A stretch of 64,000 bases of DNA from Rhyzopertha dominica. Its lineage: Eukaryota > Arthropoda > Insecta > Coleoptera > Bostrichidae. Positions within the stretch are counted from its first letter, which is position 1. The number at the start of each line of letters is the position of its first letter. This document shows positions 1 through 11,159 of this stretch, piece by piece. Position numbers and translations under genes: made by a program. A model generated the notes under the pieces. The model searched no databases. It was not told where the DNA came from and saw nothing but the letters and a program-made list of their open reading frames with translations. Where the stretch lies: the NCBI GenBank assembly GCA_025024175.1, contig QCXZ01000041.1:4335786-4399785 (forward strand), given 5' to 3'.

Positions 1-74
1 TACCATCAATGCCATAATTATATACTATGGTATTGATTTTTACAGTAAGTGTCATTACATTACACTTCGTGGGG

Positions 75-285
75 TTAAGTGACACCTTTGGCAATCGTTA
101 CTGCTATAATTGGCCAGTACAACTTGAAGTCGTCAGCATACATCAGAAAATTAACATTGACATAATCACCAATGTCATTAATAAACATGACAAACAACAA
201 CGGCCCCAGGTTTGATCCTTTACTGAATACCTGAGATAGTGAAGTACCTTTTCGACACAAAACCATTTATCTAAATATACTGGGT
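75..285 (-). pseudogene. Non-LTR retrotransposon reverse transcriptase fragment
   Basis: The minus strand encodes a short piece of a jockey-supergroup reverse transcriptase. A degenerate version of the GVPQGS-type block reads KGSNLGPLLF, followed by FINDI and then the catalytic YADD box (YADDFKLY). The open stretch is about 63 codons and ends at a stop, with no finger or thumb regions, no endonuclease and no 3' tail nearby. It is a truncated relic. The order GSxLGPLLF...FINDIG...YADDxKIY closely resembles the element at 32225-33530, so both probably come from one family. Confidence in RT identity is high; the boundaries are approximate. Confidence 0.8.
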
Positions 286-551
286 TCTAGGATACACATA
301 TGATGAAAATAGCTGAATGAGTTTATCTCAGAGACCGAAAGAAACAAGCTTCTCTAACTAAATACCGTGATCTAGCCTATCTAATGATTTCGTCGTATCT
401 CTATAAATGACGTCAGTCCGTTATCAGTGTTTTCTGCAATATGCTGCGTAATAACTAAAAGGTTTGTAATCCTTTTGAGAAGCCATGCTGGTGTATTGAG
501 GTAGAGTTACATAAAGGGGTTCACTTGACATTGAGTGAGCAAGCAATAAAA

Positions 552-775
552 GGGGGACGGACTAATAATACAAGTGTGTAAAATGTATTATACACAGTTT
601 TAGGTAAACGGAAAAGTGGTTCCGTTAGAAACGCGTTTTTAGATAGTATTTTGCAAAAATTGTAAACTGTTCTCCAAAAAAGGTCAACCATAATGTAATT
701 CGTTATACTGTGCCCATGACATACTGATCTTTTTTGAAGTTACTTATTAGAGGTTGGATTTTGAGATAAGCGTTC
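552..775 (+). repeat. Left arm of a large outer inverted repeat
   Basis: This segment aligns as reverse complement to 3645-3888 over about 220 bp with scattered mismatches and small indels. Shared blocks include TACAAG-TGTAAAATGTA near the outer end, ACACAGTTTTAG, and GGTTGGRTTTYRAGATAAGCGTTYG near the inner end. The two arms enclose the DD41D element at 1330-3586, so an older inverted-repeat element was invaded by it. I see no transposase assignable to the outer element; the 97-codon open frame at 754-1047 resembles nothing I know. Confidence 0.7.
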
Positions 776-1329
776 GAGTTTCTTTAAAACCAGCGGCGCT
801 AAATGTGTGTTACCTGGTTACATCTCAGTCCTTGTTCATTTATTTGTATAATAGATTTAATACATATCTGATTCCGAGAATTATTTATACAAACGCTTTA
901 AAGAGCATTCGGGGCAATTTTCAACCGGATATTCTACAAAGTGTACTGAAAATACGTTCGTGTTCGAAAGAAATTAGAAATCATTATTTAACTTTTGCAA
1001 CGAATTTATCCAGGACGAGAATGTATCGAGATTTTGATTGCAACTGATGTACATATATGTATAACAGATATTTACGTAATATATCTTTTCAACTTTCAGG
1101 AAATAATTAGTTTGTTTGCAGTACTAGTTGATTAATGTAACCTACTTTTAATAATGCAGCTTTAAGGATACATGAACTTGCTTAAACTATAGATTAATTT
1201 TATGAGGGGGCTTATAAGAATAAAAATATCTCGATTAATATGTTTTGTGACCAAAAAGCTTCTCTTTTTAAACTCGCAATTCTGCCTAATGTACTGACAC
1301 TCACTCCGGTAGCTAAAACTGCGCATATA

Positions 1330-3586
1330 CAGGGTGATTTTTTTAAAACTTCACACCAAAAAAACTTTAAATAGAGGAAAAATTTAAAATTTTGCAAAAA
1401 CAGGTAAACTTTTGTTTGCAGGGGACAACTTTTGAGATAAGTTTTTAATGGATAGCGCTTGCCCTCTTAGCGGGGTAGATACCCCTTCAACAATTTTAAA
1501 TGAAACTACCCATCTTACGATACATCATTTAAAAGCTTATTATACAAGGAGTCTAGCCATGTAATTAGTTTTACTATTTTTTACCCATTGACGGGGTAGT
1601 GGGTCAAAAAGTGCATTGTAGCAAGTGGCTTATAAAATGGAATATTTTGGACTTTTTTTAACAAAATTTATTGCCTTGCAGTTACAATAAAAACTGTCCT
1701 TACTTAAGCCTAAAAAAACTTGTTAAAAAATAATTGTTACACCTAAGCAAAATGCCAAAAATACTTAAAATTTTCTTTCGACATTACTTGATATTGCAAC
1801 TCGACAGTTTATACTGAATTGGCTAAATAATTATCTACTTTGTGTTTCCAATTTTTTGTTTCAGCTTTTTGGCTACTTCTTTGGCACGACCATCTTTTTG
1901 TTCACATTCCTTTTTATAAATCGCGTAAAATTTTAAAGTGAGAGTCCAAGTGATAATGGTTTATTCAACTGCCGAAAGGGTAGAAATAATTTTTATTTAC
2001 GGTGCTGAGCATAGCTGTGCTCGTGCGTCAGCAAGGGTGTTTAACGAACGGCACCCCGATAAAAATGTTGACGCTAGGTACATTCTCGATCTCGTGCAGA
2101 AATTTCAAGACACTGGATCTGTAGTAAACAAAAAAAGGGCAGGGAATAGAGTCGTTGATGAAATGGCCCAACTTGAAGTACTTGGTCATTTTGCAATGGA
2201 TCCAACTAGCTCTTTGCGTAACATTTCTACAGCCACTGGACTTTCTTATTCATCTGTAAGGAAAGTTACAAAACTGCACAAATTCCATACCTATAAGATG
2301 AAAACTCTCCAGGAACTCGGCGAAGATGACTTCGATAGAAGACTGCAATTTTGCGAAATTATGACAGAAAATATTATAGTAAATCCAAATCTAATAAAAA
2401 ATATCTGCTTCAGTGATGAATGCACATTTTTTTGAACGGCTCTGTAAATAAACATAACGTCAGGTACTGGAGTGACGAAAATCCTCATACACAAGTTCCT
2501 CAGAAGCTAAACGTCTGGGCTGGAATACTTGGCAACGCAATTGTAGGTCCAATTTTCATTGATGGGACGCTAAATGGGGGAATGTATTTAGAATTACTTG
2601 ATAACATTATTGATCCTTTAATCACAGAGCAATTAGAAAACCAACGTGACCCTGAAGGAAATCCAATGTTGGATGAATACGAATTGTTTTACCAACATGA
2701 TGGAGCCCCACCGCATTACGCCATTAATGTGCGAAATTGGTTAAATCATAGATTTCCTCTTCGCTGGATTGGTAGGCGTGGAAGAATTGAATGGCCGCCA
2801 CGATCACCCGATTTGACTGCTTTAGATTTCTTTCTATGGGGTCATTTAAAATCTGTGGTTTACAAAACACAACCTACTAGCCTGGACGATCTGCGAGAAA
2901 GAATTATTAACGAGTGCAGGAGGATTCCACCTGAAACTTTCCGAAAAGTGCAGCAGGAGTTCGAGAACCGTCTGTATTATTGTATGGAAAGAGGTGGTGC
3001 ACATTTTGAGAATCTATTGTAAGGTTTGAATTTCTATGGTTTTGTTCACACTGTTTTTGGAGTTACAAATAAATAATTTTTCTTTTTCGTGGACATGGAC
3101 TTTCTAAAAATTACATGATAAATACTTTAATGTTAATAATAATGTTAAAAGAAAATTTTCAGTATTCTGGGAGTTTTTTTCAAGTGTCATATTTTTTACA
3201 AGTTGTTTGTTTAAATTTTGGGTTCTCGTAAGAACAAATTTTATTTCCGCTCTAAAATAAAATACATTTTGTTGAAAAGAGTCCAAAATATTCAATTTAA
3301 TAAGCAACCTGTTTCGTAGGCACTATTAATCTATTACCCCGTCAATAAGTTAAACGTGGTAAAACTAATTACATGGCCAGACTCTTTGTGAAATAAGCTT
3401 TCAAATGATGTATCACAAGATGAATAGTTCCATTCAAGATTTTTAAAGGGGTGTCTACCCTGCTCAGAGAGTAAGCGCTATCCATTAAAAACTTATCTCA
3501 AAAGTTGTCCCCCTGCAAACAAAAGTTTACCTGTTTTTGCAAATTTTTAAATTTTTGCTATATTTAAAGTTATTTAAGGTGTGAAG
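1330..3586 (+). mobile_element. Mariner/Tc1-superfamily DD41D-type element, long TIRs, right tip missing
   Basis: The left end is TA followed by CAGGGTGATTTTT at 1330. The first ~345 bp (1330-1675) reappear inverted at 3241-3586, with blocks such as GGATAGCGCTT, GCAAAAACAGGTAAAC and AATATTTTGGACT. The right repeat stops at GGTGTGAAG (3586) without the terminal ~20 bp AAAAAATCACCCTG found in the second copy at 33705-35084, so this copy lacks a complete right end. It carries one transposase frame, broken by a frameshift. Element identity is well supported by the second copy. Confidence 0.88.
1956..3022 (+). pseudogene. DD41D mariner-like transposase with one frameshift
   Basis: Two overlapping frames (to 2434 and from 2420) together encode a Tc1/mariner-superfamily transposase of about 355 residues. 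The N-terminal part has a helix-turn-helix region (MVYSTAERVEIIFIYG; later ERHPDKNVDARYILDLVQKF) of the kind annotated as DUF4817-like. The catalytic Asp residues are in FSDECTFF, in QHDGAPPHY, and in LTALDFFLWG; 41 residues lie between the second and third Asp, the spacing known from rosa/DD41D mariners. The frame breaks in a T run at about 2428-2434, where one T is missing, giving a premature TGA. Start chosen at the second Met (1956). All three Asp are present, but the protein cannot be made in one piece. Confidence 0.87.
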
Positions 3587-3644
3587 CACTGAATTGCGCT
3601 CGTCAGTTGTCAAGTGCTTGTATACAATCTTTGAATCGGACATG

Positions 3645-3888
3645 TTTACAAACGCTTATCTTGAAACCCAACCCCTAGTAAGTAACTGTAAAAATGACTC
3701 TTATATATAAGTGGGCTAAAAGGGTCTTGGGCACAATATAGCAAATCATATTATGGTAGATCTTTCTTTGAGAGCGGCTTACAGTTTTTGCAGAATATTA
3801 CCTGAAAAGGCATTTCTAACAGCGCTATTTTTCCGCTTGTCTAAAACTGTGTCTCGTACATTTTACAAGCTTGTATTAATAGGCGTGT
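3645..3888 (-). repeat. Right arm of the outer inverted repeat
   Basis: Inverted partner of 552-775. The inner edge GTTTACAAACGCTTATCTTGAAACCCAACC mirrors the left arm's inner edge, and the outer edge TTTTACAAGCTTGTATTAATA mirrors the left outer edge. Directly outside it, 3883-3945 is a ~63-bp segment found again at 38831-38893 (TTTTTCCATTTAGTCT, ACTCCCAGCAG). Confidence 0.7.
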
Positions 3889-5329
3889 GTTTTGGTAGAT
3901 AAATGATATTTCATTTTTCCATTTAGTCTCACTCCCAGCAGAAGTTTGCTTATTTTCAGGAGTGGAAGAAGAATTAGCTCTTAGGATCGTGATTATCGCC
4001 GCAAATAGGACATGAATAAGAGATTTGGTTGCCCTATCAAACCACTTAACATAACTTCTGATAAGTATTGTCTAGATGGATTTTTCTTCATTGTTTTATT
4101 TTTTATATATCTGACAATAGAGTGAAAATGTTGACCATTCTATGGCTTATTCATGTTCATTCCAAAATAATTACTAAAAGCGTAAACAATGAAGTCAGGT
4201 ATATTGAACTCTTTATCATCAAGGTGCATAACAACAGAAATCAAAATTCCAAAAGTTCTTAGCGAAAAAAAAATTTAAAGTCAGCACGTCGCTGGGGCTA
4301 TTGTTTCTTTATGTTTTACAAATTAACTCTCTTAATAACCAATGAGCAAAGCGGTTATTACGATTATGGATGGTTTTTTTTTCACCGAAGCATCGAATAT
4401 TACGATGTATAACAGAATATTATTGTAAAAAAGTATGAATCTAAGTCTTTTCTACAATCTACAGTACACAAATCGTTTATTATTGCATATTTTACATGGT
4501 ATCTTCTCTAAACAGTTGGGGATGTGAGATACTTTTATATTGCATGCTTTCAATTCATATTACCATATTCTACCGTACTTTACAAGTTAGGTTAAGTGAT
4601 TTAGTCCGCAATCATGTCCACTTTACGGATGGAGCGCGCAGGTATAAATTTAACAACAAAGCAGCCACTATGTTTCACCGGCAGAACCAATTTCTCTACT
4701 TTGTATGATGCGTGTTAGTTTGCAATTACAATTTGTGTTTTAATGTCAAACAGGGCTTCCTCCGAACTATAAACATTCCCCATTTTGCAATGTCAACACT
4801 AATCTCGTGTACCATAGCAGCCACTAAACGTTACACCGCTCTATATCTGCACACCCTGGACAACTTAGTAAAGTAAACATAAACACTAGAAAACGAGCGG
4901 AGCACCTCCCTTATTGGCTGAACTGGCATTTCCTCATTCACGTTCTGGGCCTTTGGAGGCGACAGGAGCGTAAACAGACTTCAGATACAAAAAGTTAATT
5001 AACAAAACCGGCAGAGAAATAGCCGAGTAAAAAGGGCACATCTCATTACTCAAGAATTCTAGTTCATTAAATGCCCGAGAAAGGGATTCAAACTGCAGCC
5101 ATTATTTATTTAAGGAGTCCTGAGCGCACATTCAGACATTGTGCTATGAAAATACCAGCTCGTTATGAACGTTAATTAAATTCTGTGTAAAACAGGTTCT
5201 TACACCTATTTAATTACAGGGAGGTAATTCAGTTATTGAGGGCTTGAATTTTTATAAGCTAAACATTGGTAAATTTATCGGAGAAAGTTATTCATGGTTT
5301 GATACCATGGTCGTAGAATTTATACTCTT
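3889..5329. other. Unassigned DNA
   Basis: No coding frame here resembles a known protein. Apart from the dispersed repeat at 3883-3945, the sequence looks single-copy within the window. Positions 4880-5260 are less AT-rich than the surroundings and contain homeodomain-type TTAATTAA and TTAATTA sequences, which would fit regulatory DNA but proves nothing alone. Confidence 0.4.
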
Positions 5330-5364
5330 GACGTTTCGCTCGATCATACTGCCGGCTTCTTCAG
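5330..5364 (-). other. Degenerate hammerhead-ribozyme-like motif
   Basis: The minus strand reads CTGAAGA (5364-5358), a 20-nt spacer, then GAAACGTC (5337-5330). CUGANGA and GAAA are the conserved core boxes of hammerhead ribozymes, and minimal type I versions with GAAAC-GUC occur in Penelope-like retroelements. The intervening segment does not form a clean helix II next to the core, so if this is a hammerhead relic it is unlikely to be active. It may be only the end of a dispersed retroelement. Confidence 0.25.
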
Positions 5365-5389
5365 AAGAAATCTGATTTATGAGTTCATC

Positions 5390-7689
5390 CATTGTCTTCT
5401 CTTATGTAGAAGCTGTTCCATTTGGCTTGTCTGTCTCTGTTATAATTGTTAGTCTACTTTATTATCTCCAAAAATCCTCTCACAATCCGCTGATGGTAAT
5501 GGCTGCTGCTTTTGTGCAGTAAATTCTACAACCACGTAGCCGGCATTCTATTATCGGTAAAATGAATATAGTAAATGTTTCTCGATGTTAGTCGTTATCG
5601 TAAAATATCGATCGTTGTTTTCACACAGGAATATTTACGTCATTTAGGTATACAAGTCCATCGGGATTGCATGAAACAAGTGAAAATTGATTGCAGCTAT
5701 AAAATAATACGTGATTTACGTTTCATTCTCCTACTGTTTGTTTTCCAATGAAAATGATTCTAACTGCTGCTTTCAAATTAAAAAAAAATGTATATCTTTG
5801 TTCGCGTGTGGGTATGTGTTTAGTTATACTGTGATAAACAATAAAAATTGCGTGCATGCGTTAAAGAACGTTTTGATATCTAATGCGAATTCATTTTATC
5901 AATTTTGTTGACTTGTTGCTTAAATTCGAACAATTTACTTTATTACATCTAGTCATGCAAACTTGTGAGGCAATAATATACAATAATATACAAACTCTCG
6001 ATAGCGTTGCTTGTAATAAAGAAAATTTCATATCATACCTGTAAAACGAAAACGTAGTTTGGTCAAGCAGGTCATAAGCAAACATGCAACAAATGTAAAG
6101 GAGGTAATATTCTCTAAATTTACTGCAATTCAAATCTAAATAGATGCGCAAACATCTTAATTATGACGTAATTTAGAATTTGATTAGAAATCTTATTATT
6201 TTGAAAAATGAGCTGAAAAATTACATATTCTTAAGACATACGTTTAATTTATATGATCCACTGTAGCCTAATTCAAGACAGTATAGCTTGTTCTGAAGGT
6301 TTCTGGATTGTCTGTGAGCACTGAAAACCACTTCCTCTCATTCTCTCGACTTTAAATTCAAGTCGATCTCAACAATGTAATTAAGCAAGTTTAAAGGATA
6401 ATTGCGTTTGAAAGTTTTTGAATGCCTAGGGCTATATTTAGTCAGCGGTCTTGGACTTCGAGGGAAACTATAGCAAACAACGCAAGACCTTGTCCGTTAG
6501 TTGATATTCATGGACAATGAACATTAAACAAGTTAACTAAATAGTAAATACGTTCTCCGTAACTATAACTATAAGCGGAAAAAACATTGCTTACCTAGGT
6601 ATGTTTGAAATATTATATAAGAGCAAGTAAAATCTGCGAAAAAAAAATTACTTCTACTATTAGGTAAATTCTTCATGAATGATTTAGAAAGAGAAATATT
6701 CAAACAATACTTTCTAACTTCATTTTTGGTACCGTTATGTGGATGATGTTTGTATAAATTAACACGATCGAACCAACTTTCTTGCATTTATAAGCTCACC
6801 ACAAATGAACTAATAGAAATAATTCAATTAATCCACCAGAAGTAAATGGATCAGTTTTCAACTTTGAAAATAACATAAATACGTCCAACTCTGTGGTGAA
6901 TGGGTATTGACAGTCTTTATGTATGGTATACATAAGAATAAGCCTCGTGTTCAAGTTAGAAAGGTTTATAATGCTCTCATTTATTTCAAAGAAATTGAAT
7001 TATCGCTAATGGAAAACTAGAGATAACTCTACTAAGGATAACAATGGTGAATTTTTTCAGTTACTTTTTAATTCATTCTTATCAAGCATAATCAATTATT
7101 GAACAAGTTACGAATACATGTTTTTAGAACGGTAAAATTTTTATTTTCTGCTAGATAACAGTCCAGCTTTAAACTGGAAACTGGAACGCAAGATTGTTAA
7201 ATTTTAGCTCTTTCTCCATATCTCTTCATTATCGAACCCCTTATAATGCCGTGAGTGAAGTGTAATAAAGCGAAGATAGATAATGGTCTGGACATAATCA
7301 AGTTCACTTGACCACGCCCACCGCACCCTTTCTGGAGGAATTCGCACACGAGGACCCCAGTGTGCGACCGTATCGAAAATCAATGTAAAATATTATTAAC
7401 AAGCATTAGTTGCGCACGACAGCCTCTGGTTCCATTTAAATTCGGGGAGTTGATGTCGAAAGATAGGCCCTAACAAGGACGGAATGGATGGCCTGTCAAA
7501 GGAAAGGGAAAAAGGCGCTGATAGGATTAAGGTTCTATTCCAGATTTGAGTTTTTCACTGAATCTGCTTGAGGGTGGCTTGGGGCTTCTTGCAACAGGTC
7601 TAAGCTGGCGTTGCAGTGTTTAATTTAACAACTGAATAGGTCATGTGACAAACAGCACAAAAAAAATTATCAATCGGCCCTTGGTCGAC
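5390..7689. other. Unassigned DNA
   Basis: The open frames here are short and AT-rich and none resembles a known protein or transposon. Positions 7240-7560 are richer in GC and free of recognisable repeats (for example the stretch containing CACGCCCACCGCACCC), a possible regulatory island. I see no RNA gene. Confidence 0.4.
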
Positions 7690-9653
7690 TGTCAATAAAG
7701 CAACGCATAAACTTCAAAATAAGGATTATTTAAAAAATCAAAAACCGCTGGAACTCGTGATCTAAAGGAAAGGAAAAGACTGCGTACTTAAACCAAGTCA
7801 GCATTAAATACTTCCAGTAAACATTTGTGGAAAACTCTAAATTGCTTACATGTCAAGCGAGGTGGGAAGTCCTGTGACATATCATCATACTCTGCTAATG
7901 AAATAAATGACTACTTTATGTCGGTATTTTCCCCATCCAATAACTGTCCCAATGAAGTAAAACAATTTGATTAATTTCCCCTGAAGATCTTGCTAATGTT
8001 ATTCTTGCTTTGAAATCAAATGCAGTTGGAAACGACGGCGTTTCTTCTAAGATGTTGAAATTCTGTGGCCCTGTTATTTGCAACTATGTTGCTCACATTA
8101 TCAATTGTTGTTTTGAGCACAGTTATTATCCCGATGAGTGGAAGCTCGCTTTAATACGACCTTTGCCCAAAACTGATGAAATTAAATCTGTATCTGATTT
8201 GAGACCAATCAGCATCTTGCCTGTGTTGTCTAAGGTATGTGAAAAGTTTCTTCATAAACAAATATATAATTATGTTTCTGAAGCTAAAAGTATACCCGAA
8301 AACTAGTCAGGTTTTCGTACTCATTACAGTACAACAACTGCGTTGACTAATTTGGTGGACGAGTGCATTGGATCCCTCGATGCTGACAGGGCAAGTCTTT
8401 TGGTCTCATTGGATTTTTCGAAAGCTTTTGATAAACTGGACCATGTGTTGCTTTGTAGTAAATTGACTTACTACGGTTTCGATTAGGTTTCTGTTAATTT
8501 CTTCCGATCTTATTTGCTCAATAGGTGCCATCGAGTGTTGCTGGGTGGCGAAATGTCTGATGTCGGTAGAGTGACGTCGGGAGTTCCTCAAGGATCTATC
8601 CTGGGACCAATTCTGTTTTTAATTTACACACTCTCGACGCCCAAATTTTCAACTTGCGTGGCATACGCTGACGATACTTACCTTTTACACCATTTCAACC
8701 CACAGAACATAGAGAGGGCATGCTTAGAAATTAATGAGGACCTAGGCAACATTAGTGAATGTTCTAGTAACATTTACTTAAAGTTGAACAGCAATAAGTG
8801 TTTTGTAGTATACTTCGCGTCGAAATCGTCACAAAAATGTTTTGTGAAGGATGATATTAATGTGGACCATAATCAACTATATATGAAAGGATCAAAAGTC
8901 TTGGTTTAAGTATAGATAATGACCTTCGTTTTAAAAATCACATATCTTCTGTTATTAAAAAATGTTACGTTGCTTTAAAGCTCTTGTACTCTAATCATCT
9001 CATTTTCAACTTTAAACTTAGAAAAAAATTATGCGAATCTCTGGTAATCCCTCACTTACTTTATTGTTTTACGGTATATTGTCCTTGTCCTGATGCCATT
9101 AATAAATTCAGGCTTCAGAAGGTGCAGAATAACTGCTGCAGATTCATATTTGGACTAAAATAGTATGCTCATATCAGTAAGTACATACAGCAACTTAAAT
9201 GGTTAAAAATTGATCAACTTTTTCATTACCACCTTGTAATTTTCTTGTTTCGTGTCTTTGATCCTCTTCGCCAAAATACTTGCGTGAAAGTTTCATAGTC
9301 ATCGCAGCTTGCATTGCACTAATTTATTGCTTAGATATGTCCACCATTTATCAATGCCTAGCTTATGAACCTCCTTATACACGCGCTCTTTCAGTTATAA
9401 TGCTGTAAAATGTTATAATGAACACTTTGATTTGTTTACTAAAATATGCTCTCTAGAAAGTTTCAAAAAACAAATGATGTATAGGTTAAGTCATTAGCTT
9501 GTAATTATAGTCAAAGCATGGTACTATAGTTGTTTATGTTTTTGGTTTGTTTATTTCTCATATTGAACTAAGTTTATATTTTATTTTGTGTTGAGTGGAA
9601 TATCTACGCTAGACTTCGCCCAATAGTATGTTTAAATAAAGTCCTATTATTAT
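7690..9653 (+). mobile_element. Broken non-LTR retrotransposon, (TAT)n-tailed family, copy A
   Basis: A 5'-truncated jockey-supergroup element. Reading across several stops and frame changes gives the order of a reverse transcriptase: INDYFMSVFS near 7900, VGNDGVSSKML and LRPISILPVLSKVCEK (8010-8306), SGFR-HYSTTTAL, SLDFSKAFDKLDH (near 8410), [18 protein letters not shown] and AYADDTYL (8514-8909), then thumb-like sequence. In-frame stops follow IPEN and YYGFD, and the frame shifts near 8900. The 3' end GCTAGACTTCGCC...AATAAAGTCCTATTATTATT at 9607-9653 matches the minus-strand element ending at 27882, so the two belong to one family. Confidence 0.85.
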
Positions 9654-9699
9654 TAAAGCTTTAAGACTATTGAAACAGAGCACTATGAGTTACTATGAC

Positions 9700-10080
9700 G
9701 TAATCGAAAGAATACAGCGATTATGTCATTTGGGCACAATTGGATAATGGTTATTTAAACATTCAATATTTCCTGTAAAGTATGGAGTTCCACAACAAAC
9801 AATCTTAGGTTCTGTTTTGTTTGCACTGTACGTCAACGATATCCCGCGTGGTGGTACTTTCTGCAGATGATGTTGTTGTCTGTTAAAACACTAACTTCTA
9901 TAGAAGGGAATTAAATTTTACAATTGATGAGATAACCTGTTGGTTTAATTCCAGTAAATTCTACTTAAATGAAAATAAAACAGATTTCTTACGATTTCAC
10001 TTTAGACAAAACAAACTACCCCTATCAATTAAACTTAATACCAAACAAATAATTCCTAATGAACAACAGTAAAATTCTTA
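9700..10080 (+). pseudogene. Heavily decayed reverse transcriptase fragment
   Basis: Near 9778 the plus strand reads KYGVPQQTILGSVLFALYVNDIP, recognisable as the [21 protein letters not shown] block of a non-LTR reverse transcriptase. A run GTACTTTCTGCAGATGATG some 50 bp on is a damaged (F/Y)ADD box out of frame. Further on, a thumb-like stretch NSSKFYLNENKT can be read near 9950. No long frame survives. It follows copy A directly but is not its continuation, because copy A's 3' tail lies in between. Confidence 0.65.
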
Positions 10081-11100
10081 GAGAAACCTTCGTATACAAG
10101 GACTAAAACATTTTTTCAAATGCTTCCAGCCGAAATCTATGCTAGCTTATGGGTATTAAAAAAAAGATTTTGGTACTTCTTCATAAACACTGCGTTTACA
10201 CTGTTGATGAATGTTTGTGCTGTTTGTTGATTATTGATGTGTAGGTATGTAATGTTTCTTTGTGAGCTGTCTTCTACATTATGTTATTTTCAAGACGAAA
10301 TATATTCGGTAGTAATATTGTTAACACAATCAACGAGTCCTATTCCAGAATTCACACAATCGGGAAGCGGCGGATTTCTCTTTGAGTGTTAAATTTATGT
10401 CTATAATGCAATGAACACATGCAACTAGGCGAAAACCTATCTCTAAATTAACCTACAGTTCTCCGCGTGCATAAATGATCGACACGCTTCCGTTTGCACG
10501 ATTTAGTTTCAGTCGCCCGACAAAGCGTCAAACAACCACAATACATACAATTGCGCTAAACATAACAAGAAGATCGTACCACGCAAACGCTTGTTACCTG
10601 TGTAGTAGTACTTTGCTAATCACCAATCGTAAATTAAAGGCTTAAACCTGGTTAAGGAACTTCAAATGGAATCGGACAGCAATCTCCTGATGACGCATTT
10701 TTTATATTATTTTCCAATCTTGCAAATAGAGGATTATTAAGAATCTATTCAAGTAAAAAGTTCTAGAAAATCAGTTCGCCAGGGCAACACGCTCCTGAAC
10801 TATTTTGCGGTCCTTTAAGGGTTGATTTGACTCTGCTTCCCGCCATATAAATTGTATCACATTTGGGATAACTTCTCGGATTTGGCTGCACAACTTTTTA
10901 TTTTTCGGTTTGGAACTTTTGATTGATTGATTGAACCAGCTTACGGTAGGCATTTCTGCCGCTCCCGGATATACCGCCGGGCCGGCTACGTCTACGCTGG
11001 GTTGGAGGGGTTACACGCTTGTTGCTAGTGGGCTCCCACGTAGCGCATGTTACAGGAGTTTGGGGACTGGAATGGGGAGGTTTTTAGGGCATCCAACCAG
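10081..11100. other. Unassigned DNA
   Basis: No protein or RNA gene recognised. Positions 10320-10640 are moderately GC-rich single-copy sequence with features such as TGCATAAATGATCGACACGC; the rest is AT-rich. A GC-rich patch at 10960-11050 lies at the edge of the T-rich repeat that follows. Confidence 0.35.
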
Positions 11101-11159
11101 CGGATACTTTTTTTATTAGCATCCGTGTTGGATGTTAGCTTAGTTCGGCTGCATTGTTC

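Noticed and set aside
754..1047. 97-codon frame inside the outer inverted repeat
   Set aside because: No recognisable domain, and its start overlaps the inverted repeat arm; it looks like chance.
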